This document shows positions 25,474 through 34,818 of a DNA stretch of 57,015 nucleotides, one piece after another. The stretch is from an uncultured Collinsella sp. GTDB lineage: Bacteria > Actinomycetota > Coriobacteriia > Coriobacteriales > Coriobacteriaceae. A program made the position numbers and the translations under genes. Positions within the stretch are counted from its first letter, which is position 1. Every line of letters starts with the position of its first letter. The DNA lies in assembly GCA_902493615.1 (NCBI GenBank), contig CABUQK010000001.1, forward strand, positions 1 through 57,015, read 5' to 3'. Under the pieces are notes generated by a model that was given only the letters and a program-made list of their open reading frames with translations, was not told the origin of the DNA and searched no databases.

Positions 25474-27168
25474 ATGGCAACTGTTGCCGCACCTATCGAT
25501 GCTACGTCGACTGCCGCTTGGAAGGCGCTCGAGGCTCATCAGGAGAAGCTCGAGGCCGAAGGTATCGACCTCAAGGCCTGGTTCGCCGCCGATGCCGAGC
25601 GCGTGAACAAGCTGAGCTTTGACGCCGGTGACCTGCACTTCGATCTGTCGAAGAACCTGGTGACCGATGAGACCGTCAAGCTGCTGTGCGATCTTGCCCG
25701 CGAGGTGAAGCTCGAGGAGCGCCGCGACGCCATGTTCTCCGGCGAGCACATCAACACCACCGAGGACCGCGCCGTCCTGCACACCGCGCTGCGCCGCCCG
25801 GCAAGCGAGAAGGGCCAGCTCATCGTTGACGGCCAGGATGTCGTCGCCGACGTGCACGAGGTCCTCGATCGCATGTATGCCTTCGCCGAGCGCGTGCGCT
25901 CCGGTGAGTGGAAGGGCGTTACCGGCAAGAAGATCGAGCATCTGGTGTCCATCGGCATCGGCGGTTCCGATCTGGGCCCGGTCATGGCCTACGAGGCCCT
26001 GCGTCCCTACGCCGACGCCGGTATCGACTGCCGCTACATCTCCAACATCGACCCCAACGACCAGGCCGAGAAGCTCAAGGGCCTGGATCCCGAGACCACG
26101 CTCGTGATTATCGTCTCCAAGACTTTCACCACGCTCGAGACCCTCACCAACGCCCGCGAGGTCAAGACCTGGATGCTCGAGCAGCTCAAGGCTCAGGGCG
26201 CCATCGACGGCTCCGATGAGCAGAACGCCGAGGCCGTGGCAAAGCACTTCGTCGCCGTCTCCACTGCGCTCGAGAAGGTCGAGGCCTTCGGTATCGACCC
26301 CGCCAACGCCTTCGGTTTCTGGAATTGGGTCGGCGGCCGCTACTCCGTTGACTCCGCCGTGGGCCTGTCGCTGATCGTCGTGCTCGGCCCCGAGCGCTTC
26401 CAGCAGTTCCTCGAGGGCTTCCATGCCATCGACGAGTACTTCTGCAAAACGCCGCTTGAGAGCAACGCCGTCGCGCTGATGGGCCTGCTCAACGTCTGGT
26501 ACGTCAACTTCTTCGGCTCCAAGAGCCACGCCGTGCTTCCGTACTGCCAGTATCTGCACCGCTTCCCGGCCTACCTGCAGCAGCTGACCATGGAGTCCAA
26601 CGGCAAGCACGTTCGCTGGGACGGCAGCGCTGTGACCTCCGATACCGGCGAGATCTTCTGGGGCGAGCCCGGCACCAACGGCCAGCATGCCTTCTACCAG
26701 CTGCTGCACCAGGGCACTGTGGTGGTTCCGGCCGACTTCATCGCCTTCGCCAATACTGCCAACCCTGCGACCGATAGCGGCCAGGACGTGCATGAGCTGT
26801 TCCTGGGCAACTTCCTGGCCCAGACCAAGGCGCTCGCCTTTGGTAAGACGGCCGATGAGGTACGCGCCGAGGGCACGCCCGAGCAGATCGTCCCGGCCCG
26901 CTGCTTTGAGGGCAACCGTCCGACGACCTCGATCTTCGGTGACACGCTGACCCCGTTCGCGCTCGGCGAGCTCATCGCCCTGTATGAGCACATCACGTTT
27001 GTCGAGGGCACGGTCTGGGGCATCGACTCCTACGACCAGTGGGGCGTCGAGCTGGGTAAGCAGCTTGCCAAGCAGATCACCCCTGCCTTCCACGATGACG
27101 CCGCCAAGGCCGAGCAGGACGCTTCGACCCAGGCGCTCATTGAGTTCTACCGCGCTCACCGCAAGTAG
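25474..27168 (+). CDS. pgi: Glucose-6-phosphate isomerase
   Basis: Interconverts glucose-6-phosphate and fructose-6-phosphate in glycolysis. 564 residues with SIGIGGSDLGPVMAYEAL, VSKTFTTLETLTNA, GGRYSVDSAVGLS and the C-terminal ITPAFHDDAA stretch. Strongly biased codons imply high expression. ATG follows GAGGAGG. It is a single-gene unit with its own terminator. Confidence 0.95.
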   Translation: MATVAAPIDATSTAAWKALEAHQEKLEAEGIDLKAWFAADAERVNKLSFDAGDLHFDLSKNLVTDETVKLLCDLAREVKLEERRDAMFSGEHINTTEDRAVLHTALRRPASEKGQLIVDGQDVVADVHEVLDRMYAFAERVRSGEWKGVTGKKIEHLVSIGIGGSDLGPVMAYEALRPYADAGIDCRYISNIDPNDQAEKLKGLDPETTLVIIVSKTFTTLETLTNAREVKTWMLEQLKAQGAIDGSDEQNAEAVAKHFVAVSTALEKVEAFGIDPANAFGFWNWVGGRYSVDSAVGLSLIVVLGPERFQQFLEGFHAIDEYFCKTPLESNAVALMGLLNVWYVNFFGSKSHAVLPYCQYLHRFPAYLQQLTMESNGKHVRWDGSAVTSDTGEIFWGEPGTNGQHAFYQLLHQGTVVVPADFIAFANTANPATDSGQDVHELFLGNFLAQTKALAFGKTADEVRAEGTPEQIVPARCFEGNRPTTSIFGDTLTPFALGELIALYEHITFVEGTVWGIDSYDQWGVELGKQLAKQITPAFHDDAAKAEQDASTQALIEFYRAHRK

Positions 27169-27201
27169 TCGCTGCTGTTAACGCATCGCGTCTTATAGTC
27201 A

Positions 27202-27236
27202 GGGGCCCGTATCCTATCGGATGCGGGCCCCTTTGC
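27202..27236 (+). terminator. Terminator of pgi
   Basis: GGGGCCCGTATCC and GGATGCGGGCCCC pair over 13 positions (one mismatch), followed by TTTGCTTT. Faces the 3' end of the convergent VirD4-like gene. Confidence 0.88.
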
Positions 27237-27309
27237 TTTGCCGTGGTCCCGGGGCGCACGGCCTTTGTGGAACATCGCCGGGGCGCCGCGCGCTGCGAGA
27301 ACCCTGCGC

Positions 27310-28614
27310 CTAGATCTCGGTCTCCGCATGGCCTCGCTGCGCCTCGGGCAGCTCCCCGTAGAGCGGATGGTCTTCGAGCCTAAAGCGCTCGACCTGTTCG
27401 GGAATGCGACCGCGTACAAAGAGCCACGAGCGATCGATCGGCGTCGCCATGAGCGTGCTGGGCAGCGCGTCGGCGCGGTCAGAAAACACCCGGGCACTCT
27501 CGGGATCCTGGAACGCCAGCACCAGATGCGTGTCGCAGTTGCCCATGATGGAGCGTGCGCGTGCCTCGCCATAGAGCGCATCGAGCTGGTTGGTCGACTG
27601 CAACAGCAGCGTTGCCCAGATGTTGCGGCTTCGGATAATCGAGAGCACGTTGTCGATCTGGGGGATCTGCAGATTTGCGAAGTCATCGAGCATAAAGCGC
27701 ACGGGCACGGGCAGGCTGCCGTCGGGCCGCCTATCGGCCTCACGAATGAGGCCCATAAACGCCTGCGAAATAAAGAGGCCGGTCAGCGGATCGAGATTGC
27801 GGTCACTATCGCTCACGGTTACAAACAGGGCGCAGAGGGTGTGTCCCATGGAAGCGAAGTCCACCTGATGGCACTCACGATAGAGCTGTGCCGCACCGTC
27901 GAATCCCAGACACATGACCTTTTCGGCAAGGATGCCGACGATGCTCGCGTGCATGCGCTCGGCATTTTGCGTAATGGCGTAGCGCCGCCATAGCGAGAGG
28001 GCATAGCTTTGGGGGTCGGTCGTGATCAGGTCGTCAAACAATCGACCCGTGGCACCGTCCTGCAGGTGCTCGATCAGCTTGATGACCGAGCTGATCGTCT
28101 GCTCGTCGGCGGGTAGCTGTTCGGTGACGTAGGCGATAAGACACGACAGCAGGTTTGCCGCCGCATGATCCCAAAAAGGCTGGTTGTTGTCCTCGATGGG
28201 GCAGATGGCCTTTGCCACCGAGAGGATGTCCTGCTGGTTGGGCCTGCCGTCCGCCTTGAGGCGAATGTGCCTCAGGGGGTTGTAACCGCAGCGCTCGATG
28301 CCGGGCGCAAGGGCCGGGACGGTGTTGAGGTCGGCGAAGTTGAGACATTGCACGCGGTAACCGTGGGCTGCCAGCACGGGTCCCACTTCGCGACAGAGCG
28401 TGCCTTTGGTGTCGAGCACGATGTAGCTTGCGTTCATTTGCAGCAGGTTGGGCTTGAGGACGTTTCGGGTCTTGCCGGCTCCCGAGGGGCCGATCACAAG
28501 TGCGTTGTTGTTGAGTCCCGTTTGGCGGGTGTCGCAGGAAAGCGTTCGATCCTTGGCGAGGATGGTGGACGATGCGGACTCAGATGCGGCGAGGCGGCTG
28601 GTGAGGTTAGACAT
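27310..28614 (-). CDS. VirD4/TraG-like coupling ATPase
   Basis: 434-residue ATPase of the type IV coupling family that links DNA or protein substrates to a secretion channel. Walker A VIGPSGAGKTRNVLKPNLLQ, then YIVLDTKGTL (typical DPKGEL region), Walker B VRFMLDDFANL and the RSRNIWATLLLQS block with the D-Q-region TraG motif. It lacks the N-terminal membrane helices of full-length VirD4, so it is either soluble or part of a compact element. No relaxase or mating-pair genes are nearby. Last of a three-gene unit; overlaps the ClpP-like gene by 8 bases. Confidence 0.88.
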   Translation of the reverse strand: MSNLTSRLAASESASSTILAKDRTLSCDTRQTGLNNNALVIGPSGAGKTRNVLKPNLLQMNASYIVLDTKGTLCREVGPVLAAHGYRVQCLNFADLNTVPALAPGIERCGYNPLRHIRLKADGRPNQQDILSVAKAICPIEDNNQPFWDHAAANLLSCLIAYVTEQLPADEQTISSVIKLIEHLQDGATGRLFDDLITTDPQSYALSLWRRYAITQNAERMHASIVGILAEKVMCLGFDGAAQLYRECHQVDFASMGHTLCALFVTVSDSDRNLDPLTGLFISQAFMGLIREADRRPDGSLPVPVRFMLDDFANLQIPQIDNVLSIIRSRNIWATLLLQSTNQLDALYGEARARSIMGNCDTHLVLAFQDPESARVFSDRADALPSTLMATPIDRSWLFVRGRIPEQVERFRLEDHPLYGELPEAQRGHAETEI

Positions 28615-29224
28615 GGGCGACCTCCTTGGTGGTCGAGAGGATTTCGTGGGCAAAGCCGAGCTCGACGGCGCGCTCGGCCGAAAGGTAGGTGTCTTTTGCA
28701 GTGAGGGACTGGATGCGCTTGGGCGTGAGGCCGCTGCGGTCCGAGAGGATTTGCGTGAGGGTCTTGCGGGTCTGCATGAGACGCCGGCTGGTTTCCTGCA
28801 GCGCAAGTGCCGAGCCGCCTGCCCCCTGGGGGATCAGCGGGTCGTGAATCATGAGCTCTGCATGGGGCGCCATACGGCGATCGTCGCCGCCCATAAAAAT
28901 CACGGCGCCCATGGACGCGGCGAATTCCAGGCAGACGGTGCGGATGGGGCACGATGCGAGGCGCATGGCGTCATAGATCGCAAGACCCGATCGCACGCTT
29001 CCGCCGGCGCTGGCGACAAATATGGTGATGGGGCGGCTGGGGTCGGTGGCATCGAGCAGGCGGATCTGCTGGCATAGGTCGTGGGCCATCGGGGTTTCGA
29101 TGTTTCCCATGACGGAGAGCTCGCGACGGGCGAGCATCTCATCGTAAATGCTGGTGAGCGTGATACCTCGGGCGGATTCACGCATGGTGAGGGGGCTGAT
29201 GATGGGGGAATGATTGGTGTCCAT
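28607..29224 (-). CDS. ClpP-like serine protease
   Basis: 205 residues with an intact ClpP triad: Ser in EFAASMGAVIF, His in ELMIHDPL, Asp in AKDTYLSAERAVELGF. The family motif MGNIETPMAHDLCQQIRLLD and the GG.VRSGLAIYD helix are present. It differs from housekeeping ClpP in its N-terminal axial loop, resembling phage or plasmid-type ClpP. It is not near clpX. The partner ATPase is likely supplied by the adjacent VirD4-like gene or the host. Confidence 0.87.
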   Translation of the reverse strand: MDTNHSPIISPLTMRESARGITLTSIYDEMLARRELSVMGNIETPMAHDLCQQIRLLDATDPSRPITIFVASAGGSVRSGLAIYDAMRLASCPIRTVCLEFAASMGAVIFMGGDDRRMAPHAELMIHDPLIPQGAGGSALALQETSRRLMQTRKTLTQILSDRSGLTPKRIQSLTAKDTYLSAERAVELGFAHEILSTTKEVAHV

Positions 29225-29287
29225 GAGGACTCCTTTCTGTTGGTTGTGTTGTGGAATAGGATTGTTGCCCGCGGAGGGGCTGGCGGG

Positions 29288-30178
29288 CTACAGGGTTCGT
29301 CCGAGCCTGAGATCGAGCTCGGTTGTGGGGCAGACTGCCTGTTCGTGCGGCTCGCAAGCGCCAAGGGCTCCAAAGCGATGGAGCGTTGCGGCGGGCGTGG
29401 TGTAGGCGAGCCGCAGCTGATGCTCGACAGGGGCACATCCGTCATTTTTGTAATGAGCCGCGTAGTACTGCGCGATGCTGGCGTTCATCTCGCTGCCATT
29501 GCGATGGCGCTCAAACTGGCGTCTGCAGGTCTCGATGATCTTTGCTACCGACTTGGGTGCCGTCGCGGGAACAAGGGCGAGATAGCCCTCAAATAGCTCG
29601 TTGATGCTCAGGAGGCACAGCAGGTCGATCAGCGTCCTTATGGCTGCTCCCTCGGCAGAAAAGTGCGCGGTCATGCGGTTATATCGGTTGCGGTCGACGA
29701 TGGCCACATGGGGTCTTGGAGTTTTCTGCCCCGTGGTCCCGGGCTTTTGCCGCGCCTGTGTATTGAGCTCGACGTTGCAGCGCTTGAGGCCGTCCAACGG
29801 AAGGAACAGTGCGGTGCGCAGGGTGTTCCGCTTGCTTTCGAGTTCATGACGCTCGTCGGGTTCCCATTCGAGCTTGAGTTTCGTGTCGAGCGCCGTAAGC
29901 ATATGGGCTAGGCAGCCTACGGTAAGAACGTACGAATCGTTGTCGCGTTTTGGGGCATAGGGGTCTGTCAGCTTGCGAATGTCGGGGTCGCCCATGATCT
30001 TTGTGCAGCGCTTCAGCAGTTGAGGGTGGTCGGCCAAGATCGTCGCGAGCGGTAGCGACGCGTAGTTCTTGATGGTCGCGGCGGCAAAGGCGGCGTCATA
30101 TTCGTTTGCATATGCTCGCTCAATGCGGGCATCCAGAATGCTTTTCTTATCGCCGTCTTCAGCGTGGTGGTTTGTCAT
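29288..30178 (-). CDS. Hypothetical protein, first gene of the VirD4-ClpP unit
   Basis: 296 residues of unknown function. Mixed helical, with many charged residues (ILDARIERAYANEYDAAFAA, KRDNDSYVLTVGCLAHML, RRQFERHRNGSEMN). No membrane helix or signal is seen, nor a known catalytic motif. ATG 30178 follows TTGGAGAAG; the frame stays open upstream to 30334 but lacks a convincing site. It begins the unit whose other genes are the protease and the ATPase; 60 bases separate it from the protease gene. Confidence 0.75.
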   Translation of the reverse strand: MTNHHAEDGDKKSILDARIERAYANEYDAAFAAATIKNYASLPLATILADHPQLLKRCTKIMGDPDIRKLTDPYAPKRDNDSYVLTVGCLAHMLTALDTKLKLEWEPDERHELESKRNTLRTALFLPLDGLKRCNVELNTQARQKPGTTGQKTPRPHVAIVDRNRYNRMTAHFSAEGAAIRTLIDLLCLLSINELFEGYLALVPATAPKSVAKIIETCRRQFERHRNGSEMNASIAQYYAAHYKNDGCAPVEHQLRLAYTTPAATLHRFGALGACEPHEQAVCPTTELDLRLGRTL

Positions 30179-30667
30179 AGCTTCTCCAATCGGTTGATGT
30201 TCGTGCTGTTTGTTGATGTGCTGGTTGTCGTGAGTGATGCGCTTGCCGTGGGTGATGTGCTGACGTTGGGGTGCTATGCGGTTTTCAATGAGCCCGTGAG
30301 GCAGTTGCTGCAGGGGCGGGATGGAACGGCCCATGCAAGGCGGAAGGCATCGTGCTCAAAATCGAGACAGCAATGCCCTGGGTGCCTCACATGTGGCAGT
30401 TACCTCATTAAGTTGTCATTGCGTTTGGGGTTGTACTTTGCCGATTTTCCTTCTCTTACACGCTAAAACTCAAACTTCATATGCTCGATCTACTTAAAAC
30501 CGCAACGGCGGTCTTTTATCAACTTATATGTCAGAACGCGTCTTTGCAAGTACTTTTTTGCGTTTGTTTCAAATGGGGTGGTTTTGCAACCGTCATGCGC
30601 GCGCTGTGCGAACGTGCCCCGGCTCGGATAAGATAGTGCGCGATAAAAACGATGCAAGGAGGCACAT

Positions 30668-31510
30668 ATGGCAATCAAAGCCATCGCGATGGACATCGAC
30701 GGTACGCTCACCAACGACCAGAAAGTGATTAGCCCGCGTACGCGCGAGAAGCTGCTTGCGGCGCAGGAGTCGGGCATTAAGCTCATTTTGGCTTCGGGCC
30801 GTCCCGCATGGGGGCTGCACGCCTTGGCGCAGGAGCTCGACCTTCAGAGTCATGATGGTTTGCTGGTGGCCTTTAACGGCGCTCACGTCGTCGATGCCCA
30901 GACCGACGAAGTGCTGTTCGATCAGGCTATGCCTGCCGACGAATTGCATCGCCTGATTGATCACCTGCGTAATTTTGACGTGATCCCTATGATTTCGCTC
31001 GGTCGCGATCTGCACGTCGAGGACTCGTACCATTGCATGATCACGCTGCCTGACGGCTCGCAGAAAAACATCGTCAAGTATGAGCGCGACGCGTGCGATC
31101 TTAAGATTCGCGAGGTGGAGAGCCTGCATGAGGTCGCTGATGCTTATCCCGTGGACAAGCTGCTGACGGCGGGCGACCCGGCCTATCTGCAAGCGCATCA
31201 CGAGGAGATGTACGCGCCCTTTACCCAGACGCTTTCGGGTATGTTTACGGCCGACTGGTACTTTGAGTACACGGCGCCCGGTATTGACAAGGCCCGCGCG
31301 CTCGAGGGTGCCCTGCCCAAGCTCGGCATCGATGCCAGCGAGGTCGTCTCGTTTGGCGACGGCCAGAATGACAAGTCTATGATTGAGTGGGCCGGAACCG
31401 GTGTTGCCATGGGCAACGCCGTCGATGAGGTCAAGGCTGTGGCCCAGATGGTGACCGCCAATAATAACGAAGACGGCATTGCGGTGGCGCTGGATAAGCT
31501 GCTGTGTTAG
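30668..31510 (+). CDS. HAD superfamily (Cof-type) phosphatase
   Basis: 280-residue HAD phosphatase: AIAMDIDGTLTNDQKVI (motif I), LASGRPAWG (motif II), and FGDGQNDKSMIEWAG (motif IV). Cap type C2, YidA/Cof group; the substrate is likely a sugar phosphate or cofactor phosphate. ATG behind AAGGAGG. A second HAD gene follows after 63 bases. The 30179-30667 gap holds no confident gene. Confidence 0.92.
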   Translation: MAIKAIAMDIDGTLTNDQKVISPRTREKLLAAQESGIKLILASGRPAWGLHALAQELDLQSHDGLLVAFNGAHVVDAQTDEVLFDQAMPADELHRLIDHLRNFDVIPMISLGRDLHVEDSYHCMITLPDGSQKNIVKYERDACDLKIREVESLHEVADAYPVDKLLTAGDPAYLQAHHEEMYAPFTQTLSGMFTADWYFEYTAPGIDKARALEGALPKLGIDASEVVSFGDGQNDKSMIEWAGTGVAMGNAVDEVKAVAQMVTANNNEDGIAVALDKLLC

Positions 31511-31573
31511 AATCGCCGATAGTGCATGGCTCGGGCGTCCGCTTGCGGGCGCCCTTTTGTTAGGGAGGGTGCC

Positions 31574-32233
31574 GTGTCCGCATTTCCGTTCGACGCCGTT
31601 ATCTTTGACATGGACGGCGTCATTGTCGATACCGAGTATTACTACCTGGGCGAGACTGCCGCGTTTGCCAAGGAGCTTGGGCTTAACCTGACTCAAGAGG
31701 AGTTGAACGGGCAGGTTGGTACCTCGCATCAGTTCTTCCTGCGTATGCTGGTCGATTGGTTTGAGCGCGCCGGGAAGGGGCATTTAACTGGCGAGGAAGC
31801 GTTGATCCGTTGGGACGAGTGGGCGCATAAGCGTCCGCGCGACTATCAGGCTTTGATTAACCCAGGCGCCGTGGATACGATTCGAGAGCTGCCGCGCCGT
31901 GGCGTTCGCGTGGCGCTTGCCAGCTCGTCTCCCATGGATAGCATCGAGGAAGTGCTCAATGCGTGCGGGCTGTCGGATGCCTTTAAGTATGTGGTGAGCG
32001 GCGAGCAGTTTAAGGAGAGCAAGCCCGAGCCCGACATCTACCTGCATGCGCTGGACCTGCTGGGGCTGCCCGCGAATCGCTGCTGCTGCGTTGAGGATTC
32101 GGTGCCTGGCATCACTGCCGGCAAGCGAGCCGGCCTGACAGTTATTGCCAAGCGCGAGGAGCGCTTTGGCTTTAGCCAGGATGCCGCGGACAAGATTATC
32201 GACCAGCTGCCGGAGCTGCTCACGCTTTCTTAG
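31574..32233 (+). CDS. HAD phosphatase, beta-phosphoglucomutase type
   Basis: 219-residue HAD hydrolase with a small alpha-helical cap: FDAVIFDMDGVIVDTEYYY (motif I), ALASSSPMDSIEEVL (motif II), SKPEPDIYLHAL with the Lys, VEDSVPGITAGKRAG (motif IV). Members dephosphorylate or isomerise sugar phosphates; here the DxDGV motif gives both options. GTG start after AGGGAGGG; downstream of the Cof-type gene, probably cotranscribed. Confidence 0.92.
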   Translation: MSAFPFDAVIFDMDGVIVDTEYYYLGETAAFAKELGLNLTQEELNGQVGTSHQFFLRMLVDWFERAGKGHLTGEEALIRWDEWAHKRPRDYQALINPGAVDTIRELPRRGVRVALASSSPMDSIEEVLNACGLSDAFKYVVSGEQFKESKPEPDIYLHALDLLGLPANRCCCVEDSVPGITAGKRAGLTVIAKREERFGFSQDAADKIIDQLPELLTLS

Positions 32234-32316
32234 GAGCGCGGTAGTTGCGCGTTTTTCGGGTCAGATGAGTAAATACCCGACATTTTGGTGCGGCAGCAAG
32301 CATACTTTATGCTAAT

Positions 32317-32357
32317 GCGGGCTTAAGGGCTTGTTGAATGCCCTTAAGCCCGCTTTT
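32317..32357 (+). terminator. Intrinsic terminator after the HAD gene
   Basis: GCGGGCTTAAGGGC and GCCCTTAAGCCCGC, 14 perfect pairs, 9-base loop, TTTT. Ends the HAD operon before the GntR gene. Confidence 0.92.
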
Positions 32358-32383
32358 GACTTAATTGGGCTGGGAGAGGGTAT

Positions 32384-33127
32384 ATGCCACCGACTGAAGG
32401 ACTAACTGACGGTAAAGCAGCGATACCGCTGTACCAACAGGTTATCGATATCATTAAAAACGAAATCAATTCCGGTGCCTACAAGGCGGGCGCGCGGATA
32501 CCCAACGAATTCGAATTGGCTGAGAACTATAAAGTTGGCCGCGTTACCGTGCGACGCGCTATTGAGGAGCTCGTCCAGCAGGGCTATCTAACGAAGCGGC
32601 AGGGGAAAGGCACGTTTGTCAATGCCCCCAAGCTTAAGCGCAAGATTCGCCAGAAGGATGACGTCCAGAGTTTTTCGGACGCATGCCGCGTTAACGGAAT
32701 GGAGCCGGGGGCGTGCGTCATTTCGAGAAAGATACTGCCGGCAGATTCTACCGAAGCGCAGTTCTTTGGTGTTCCCGTTGGAACTGATTTGATTTGCGTT
32801 GAGCGTGTACGTACTGCCGATGGAGTCCCCGTCATGCTCGAGAACAACATATACGTTTACGAGGACAACGCCTATCTATCAACGGCCCCTCTATCTAACC
32901 AATCCATTTTTGAGTTCGTGCGCAACCGAACGGGCCGCACGCCCGCGTTTACCGACCCGTGCACGCTCGAGATCGCGTGCGCGTCGCCCGAGGTCGCTCG
33001 GCTGTTGGCAGTTCCCGTTGGCGAACCCTTGTTTTATATGGAAGCCTTCTTTTTCGATGAGCAGCGGCGGCCGTTTATCATCGGTCGTCAGCGGATCGTT
33101 GGGTCTCGCTACGTTTTTGACATCTAG
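32384..33127 (+). CDS. GntR-family regulator of the frl-like operon
   Basis: 247-residue HutC-subfamily repressor: winged HTH (ARIPNEFELAENYKVGRVTVRRAI, GYLTKRQGKGTF) then a UTRA effector domain (RTADGVPVMLENNIYV). Precedes and likely controls the catabolic operon, as FrlR does in enteric bacteria; its inducer would be a phosphorylated Amadori compound. Start ATG follows GGGAGAGGG. It is separated from the transporter gene by a terminator, so it has its own transcript. Confidence 0.9.
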   Translation: MPPTEGLTDGKAAIPLYQQVIDIIKNEINSGAYKAGARIPNEFELAENYKVGRVTVRRAIEELVQQGYLTKRQGKGTFVNAPKLKRKIRQKDDVQSFSDACRVNGMEPGACVISRKILPADSTEAQFFGVPVGTDLICVERVRTADGVPVMLENNIYVYEDNAYLSTAPLSNQSIFEFVRNRTGRTPAFTDPCTLEIACASPEVARLLAVPVGEPLFYMEAFFFDEQRRPFIIGRQRIVGSRYVFDI

Positions 33128-33137
33128 GACATTGCGA

Positions 33138-33177
33138 ATGGAAACGCCCGGTGGATCATCTCACCGGGCGTTTCCAT
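33138..33177 (+). terminator. Terminator of the GntR gene
   Basis: ATGGAAACGCCCGGTG and CACCGGGCGTTTCCAT, 16 perfect pairs, 8-base loop, weak T content afterwards. Confidence 0.85.
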
Positions 33178-33237
33178 ACCGTTCACGGCGCGAACACAAC
33201 CGTTCAACCGCGTTGCGGCAACCAGTTTGAAATTATC

Positions 33238-33266
33238 TTGATGAAGGAAAAAGCTGCTGGTAATCT
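33238..33266 (+). promoter_or_regulatory. Promoter of the frl-like catabolic operon
   Basis: TTGATG (33238-33243), 17-base spacer, TAATCT (33261-33266). Confidence 0.65.
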
Positions 33267-33280
33267 ATGGGACGTCATAG

Positions 33281-33303
33281 AACGTTTGCCTTATGCAAAC
33301 GTT
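33281..33303 (+). promoter_or_regulatory. Operator-like palindrome before the transporter gene
   Basis: AACGTTTGC and GCAAACGTT form a perfect 9-base inverted repeat with 5 bases between, about 15 bases downstream of the -10 hexamer. The position fits a repressor site for the GntR regulator; it could also fold as a leader hairpin. Confidence 0.6.
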
Positions 33304-33345
33304 GAAGCGAGATGCGATGCAGTCTCGAGTTCTTTGGAGGTATCT

Positions 33346-34809
33346 ATGTCAGATACGAAGGCGAAGAAGACAAACAGACGTTTTAAGTTCAAATTACCGC
33401 ATGTCTATACGATCATGTTCTTGCTGATCGTTGTCTTTGCGGTCCTGACTTGGATCGTTCCCTCTGGTCAGTATCAGCGCAAGACGATTTCAACAGCGGC
33501 GGGCGAGCGTGAAGTCGCCGTTGCTGGAACCTATGAACAGGTCGATAAGAACTACACCGATTCCGAGACCGGCGAGACCATCAATCTGGGCCAGGATATC
33601 TTCGCGGTTCTGCAAGCGCCCACCAAGGGTATCCAAGAGGCTGCCGACGTCGTTGCGTTCGTCTTATTGATTGGCGGATCGTTCGCGATCATCACCAAGA
33701 CCAACGCTTTGAATGCCGGCATGAGCCGTGTGATTAAAAAGCTCAAGAACAAGGACATCCTCATCATTCCCATCACGATGACATTGCTGTCCATTTGCGG
33801 CACTACGTTTGGCATGTCTGAGGAAGCCCTGCCGTTCTATGCCATCTTCATTCCCATCATGATGGGTATCGGTTATGACTCGATGACGGCATTCATCATC
33901 TGCTTCCTTGGTCCTAACCTGGGATATTGTGCTTCGACCATCGACCCGTTTAATGTTTTGATCGCCCAAGGCATCATTGGCATCGAGGGTAATCCGCAAC
34001 TGTGGCTGCGCGCCGTTTCTTGGGTCATCTTCACTGCCGTCGGTATCGCATGGGCCATGCGCTACGCCATGCGCGTCAAGAAAAACCCCGAGTCGTCCAT
34101 TGTGTACGAGGACGATAAGCTCAAGCGTATTGAGTTTTCCGTGACCGATGCCTCCATCGAGGAAGAGTTCACTATCCGTCAGAAGCTCGTGCTTATCGAT
34201 TTTGCTTGCGGTATGGGCATTATCGTCTGGGGTCTTGTTACCCAGGGCTGGTACATGAATCAGATTTCCGCCGTGTTCCTTGGCATGGGCTTGCTTGCCG
34301 GTATCCTGGGCGGCCTTGACCAGCAGACGATCGCAGAGGAGTTCGTTAAGGGTCTCGCCGACTTTGCGTACGCTGCCGTCGTTATCGGTATCGCTCGCGG
34401 TATTCTGGTCATCGCCGAGGGCGGCATGATCATCGACACCATCCTCCAGGCGCTTGCTACCGCGCTCGCCGGTGCACCTGCCGCCGTCTACACCACGTTT
34501 ATGTATGTCGTCCTTGGCCTGCTCTCTTTGCTGGTTCCCTCGAGTTCTGGCCTGGCGGCGCTCGCCATGCCCGTTATGGGCCCCCTGACCGAGCTCATGG
34601 GCCTCAATCCCGAGGCGGCCGTCACCGCGCTCCAGTTTGCCAACCAGACCATCAACACCATCAGCCCCGTGGCGGGTATGACGGTCGCCGGCCTTGCCGT
34701 GGCTAAGATTTCGTTTGGCCAATGGTGGAAGACCATTTGGAAGTTCTTCATCTTCATGGTCGTGTTTGGCTTGGTCATTACTGCCATTTCCGGCATGCTT
34801 CCGGCGTAG
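33346..34809 (+). CDS. YfcC-family membrane transporter
   Basis: 487-residue integral membrane protein of the YfcC group in the AbgT/ion transporter superfamily, with about 11-12 hydrophobic segments (VYTIMFLLIVVFAVLTWIVP near the N-terminus, LLSLLVPSSSGLAALAMPVMG late). Such proteins move short organic acids, peptides or amino acids. Place in the operon implies uptake of the glycated substrate or its product. Enteric frl systems use an APC-family permease, so this is a substitution. ATG 33346 follows TTGGAGG. Confidence 0.9.
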   Translation: MSDTKAKKTNRRFKFKLPHVYTIMFLLIVVFAVLTWIVPSGQYQRKTISTAAGEREVAVAGTYEQVDKNYTDSETGETINLGQDIFAVLQAPTKGIQEAADVVAFVLLIGGSFAIITKTNALNAGMSRVIKKLKNKDILIIPITMTLLSICGTTFGMSEEALPFYAIFIPIMMGIGYDSMTAFIICFLGPNLGYCASTIDPFNVLIAQGIIGIEGNPQLWLRAVSWVIFTAVGIAWAMRYAMRVKKNPESSIVYEDDKLKRIEFSVTDASIEEEFTIRQKLVLIDFACGMGIIVWGLVTQGWYMNQISAVFLGMGLLAGILGGLDQQTIAEEFVKGLADFAYAAVVIGIARGILVIAEGGMIIDTILQALATALAGAPAAVYTTFMYVVLGLLSLLVPSSSGLAALAMPVMGPLTELMGLNPEAAVTALQFANQTINTISPVAGMTVAGLAVAKISFGQWWKTIWKFFIFMVVFGLVITAISGMLPA

Positions 34810-34818
34810 GTGGTTGTG

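Noticed and set aside
25408..27159. 583-residue frame antisense to pgi
   Set aside because: Mirror of the biased pgi codons; no start signal or recognised domain.
30179..30334. N-terminal extension of the unknown protein to 30334
   Set aside because: The added segment is His-rich and repetitive, with no ribosome site; ATG 30178 has one.
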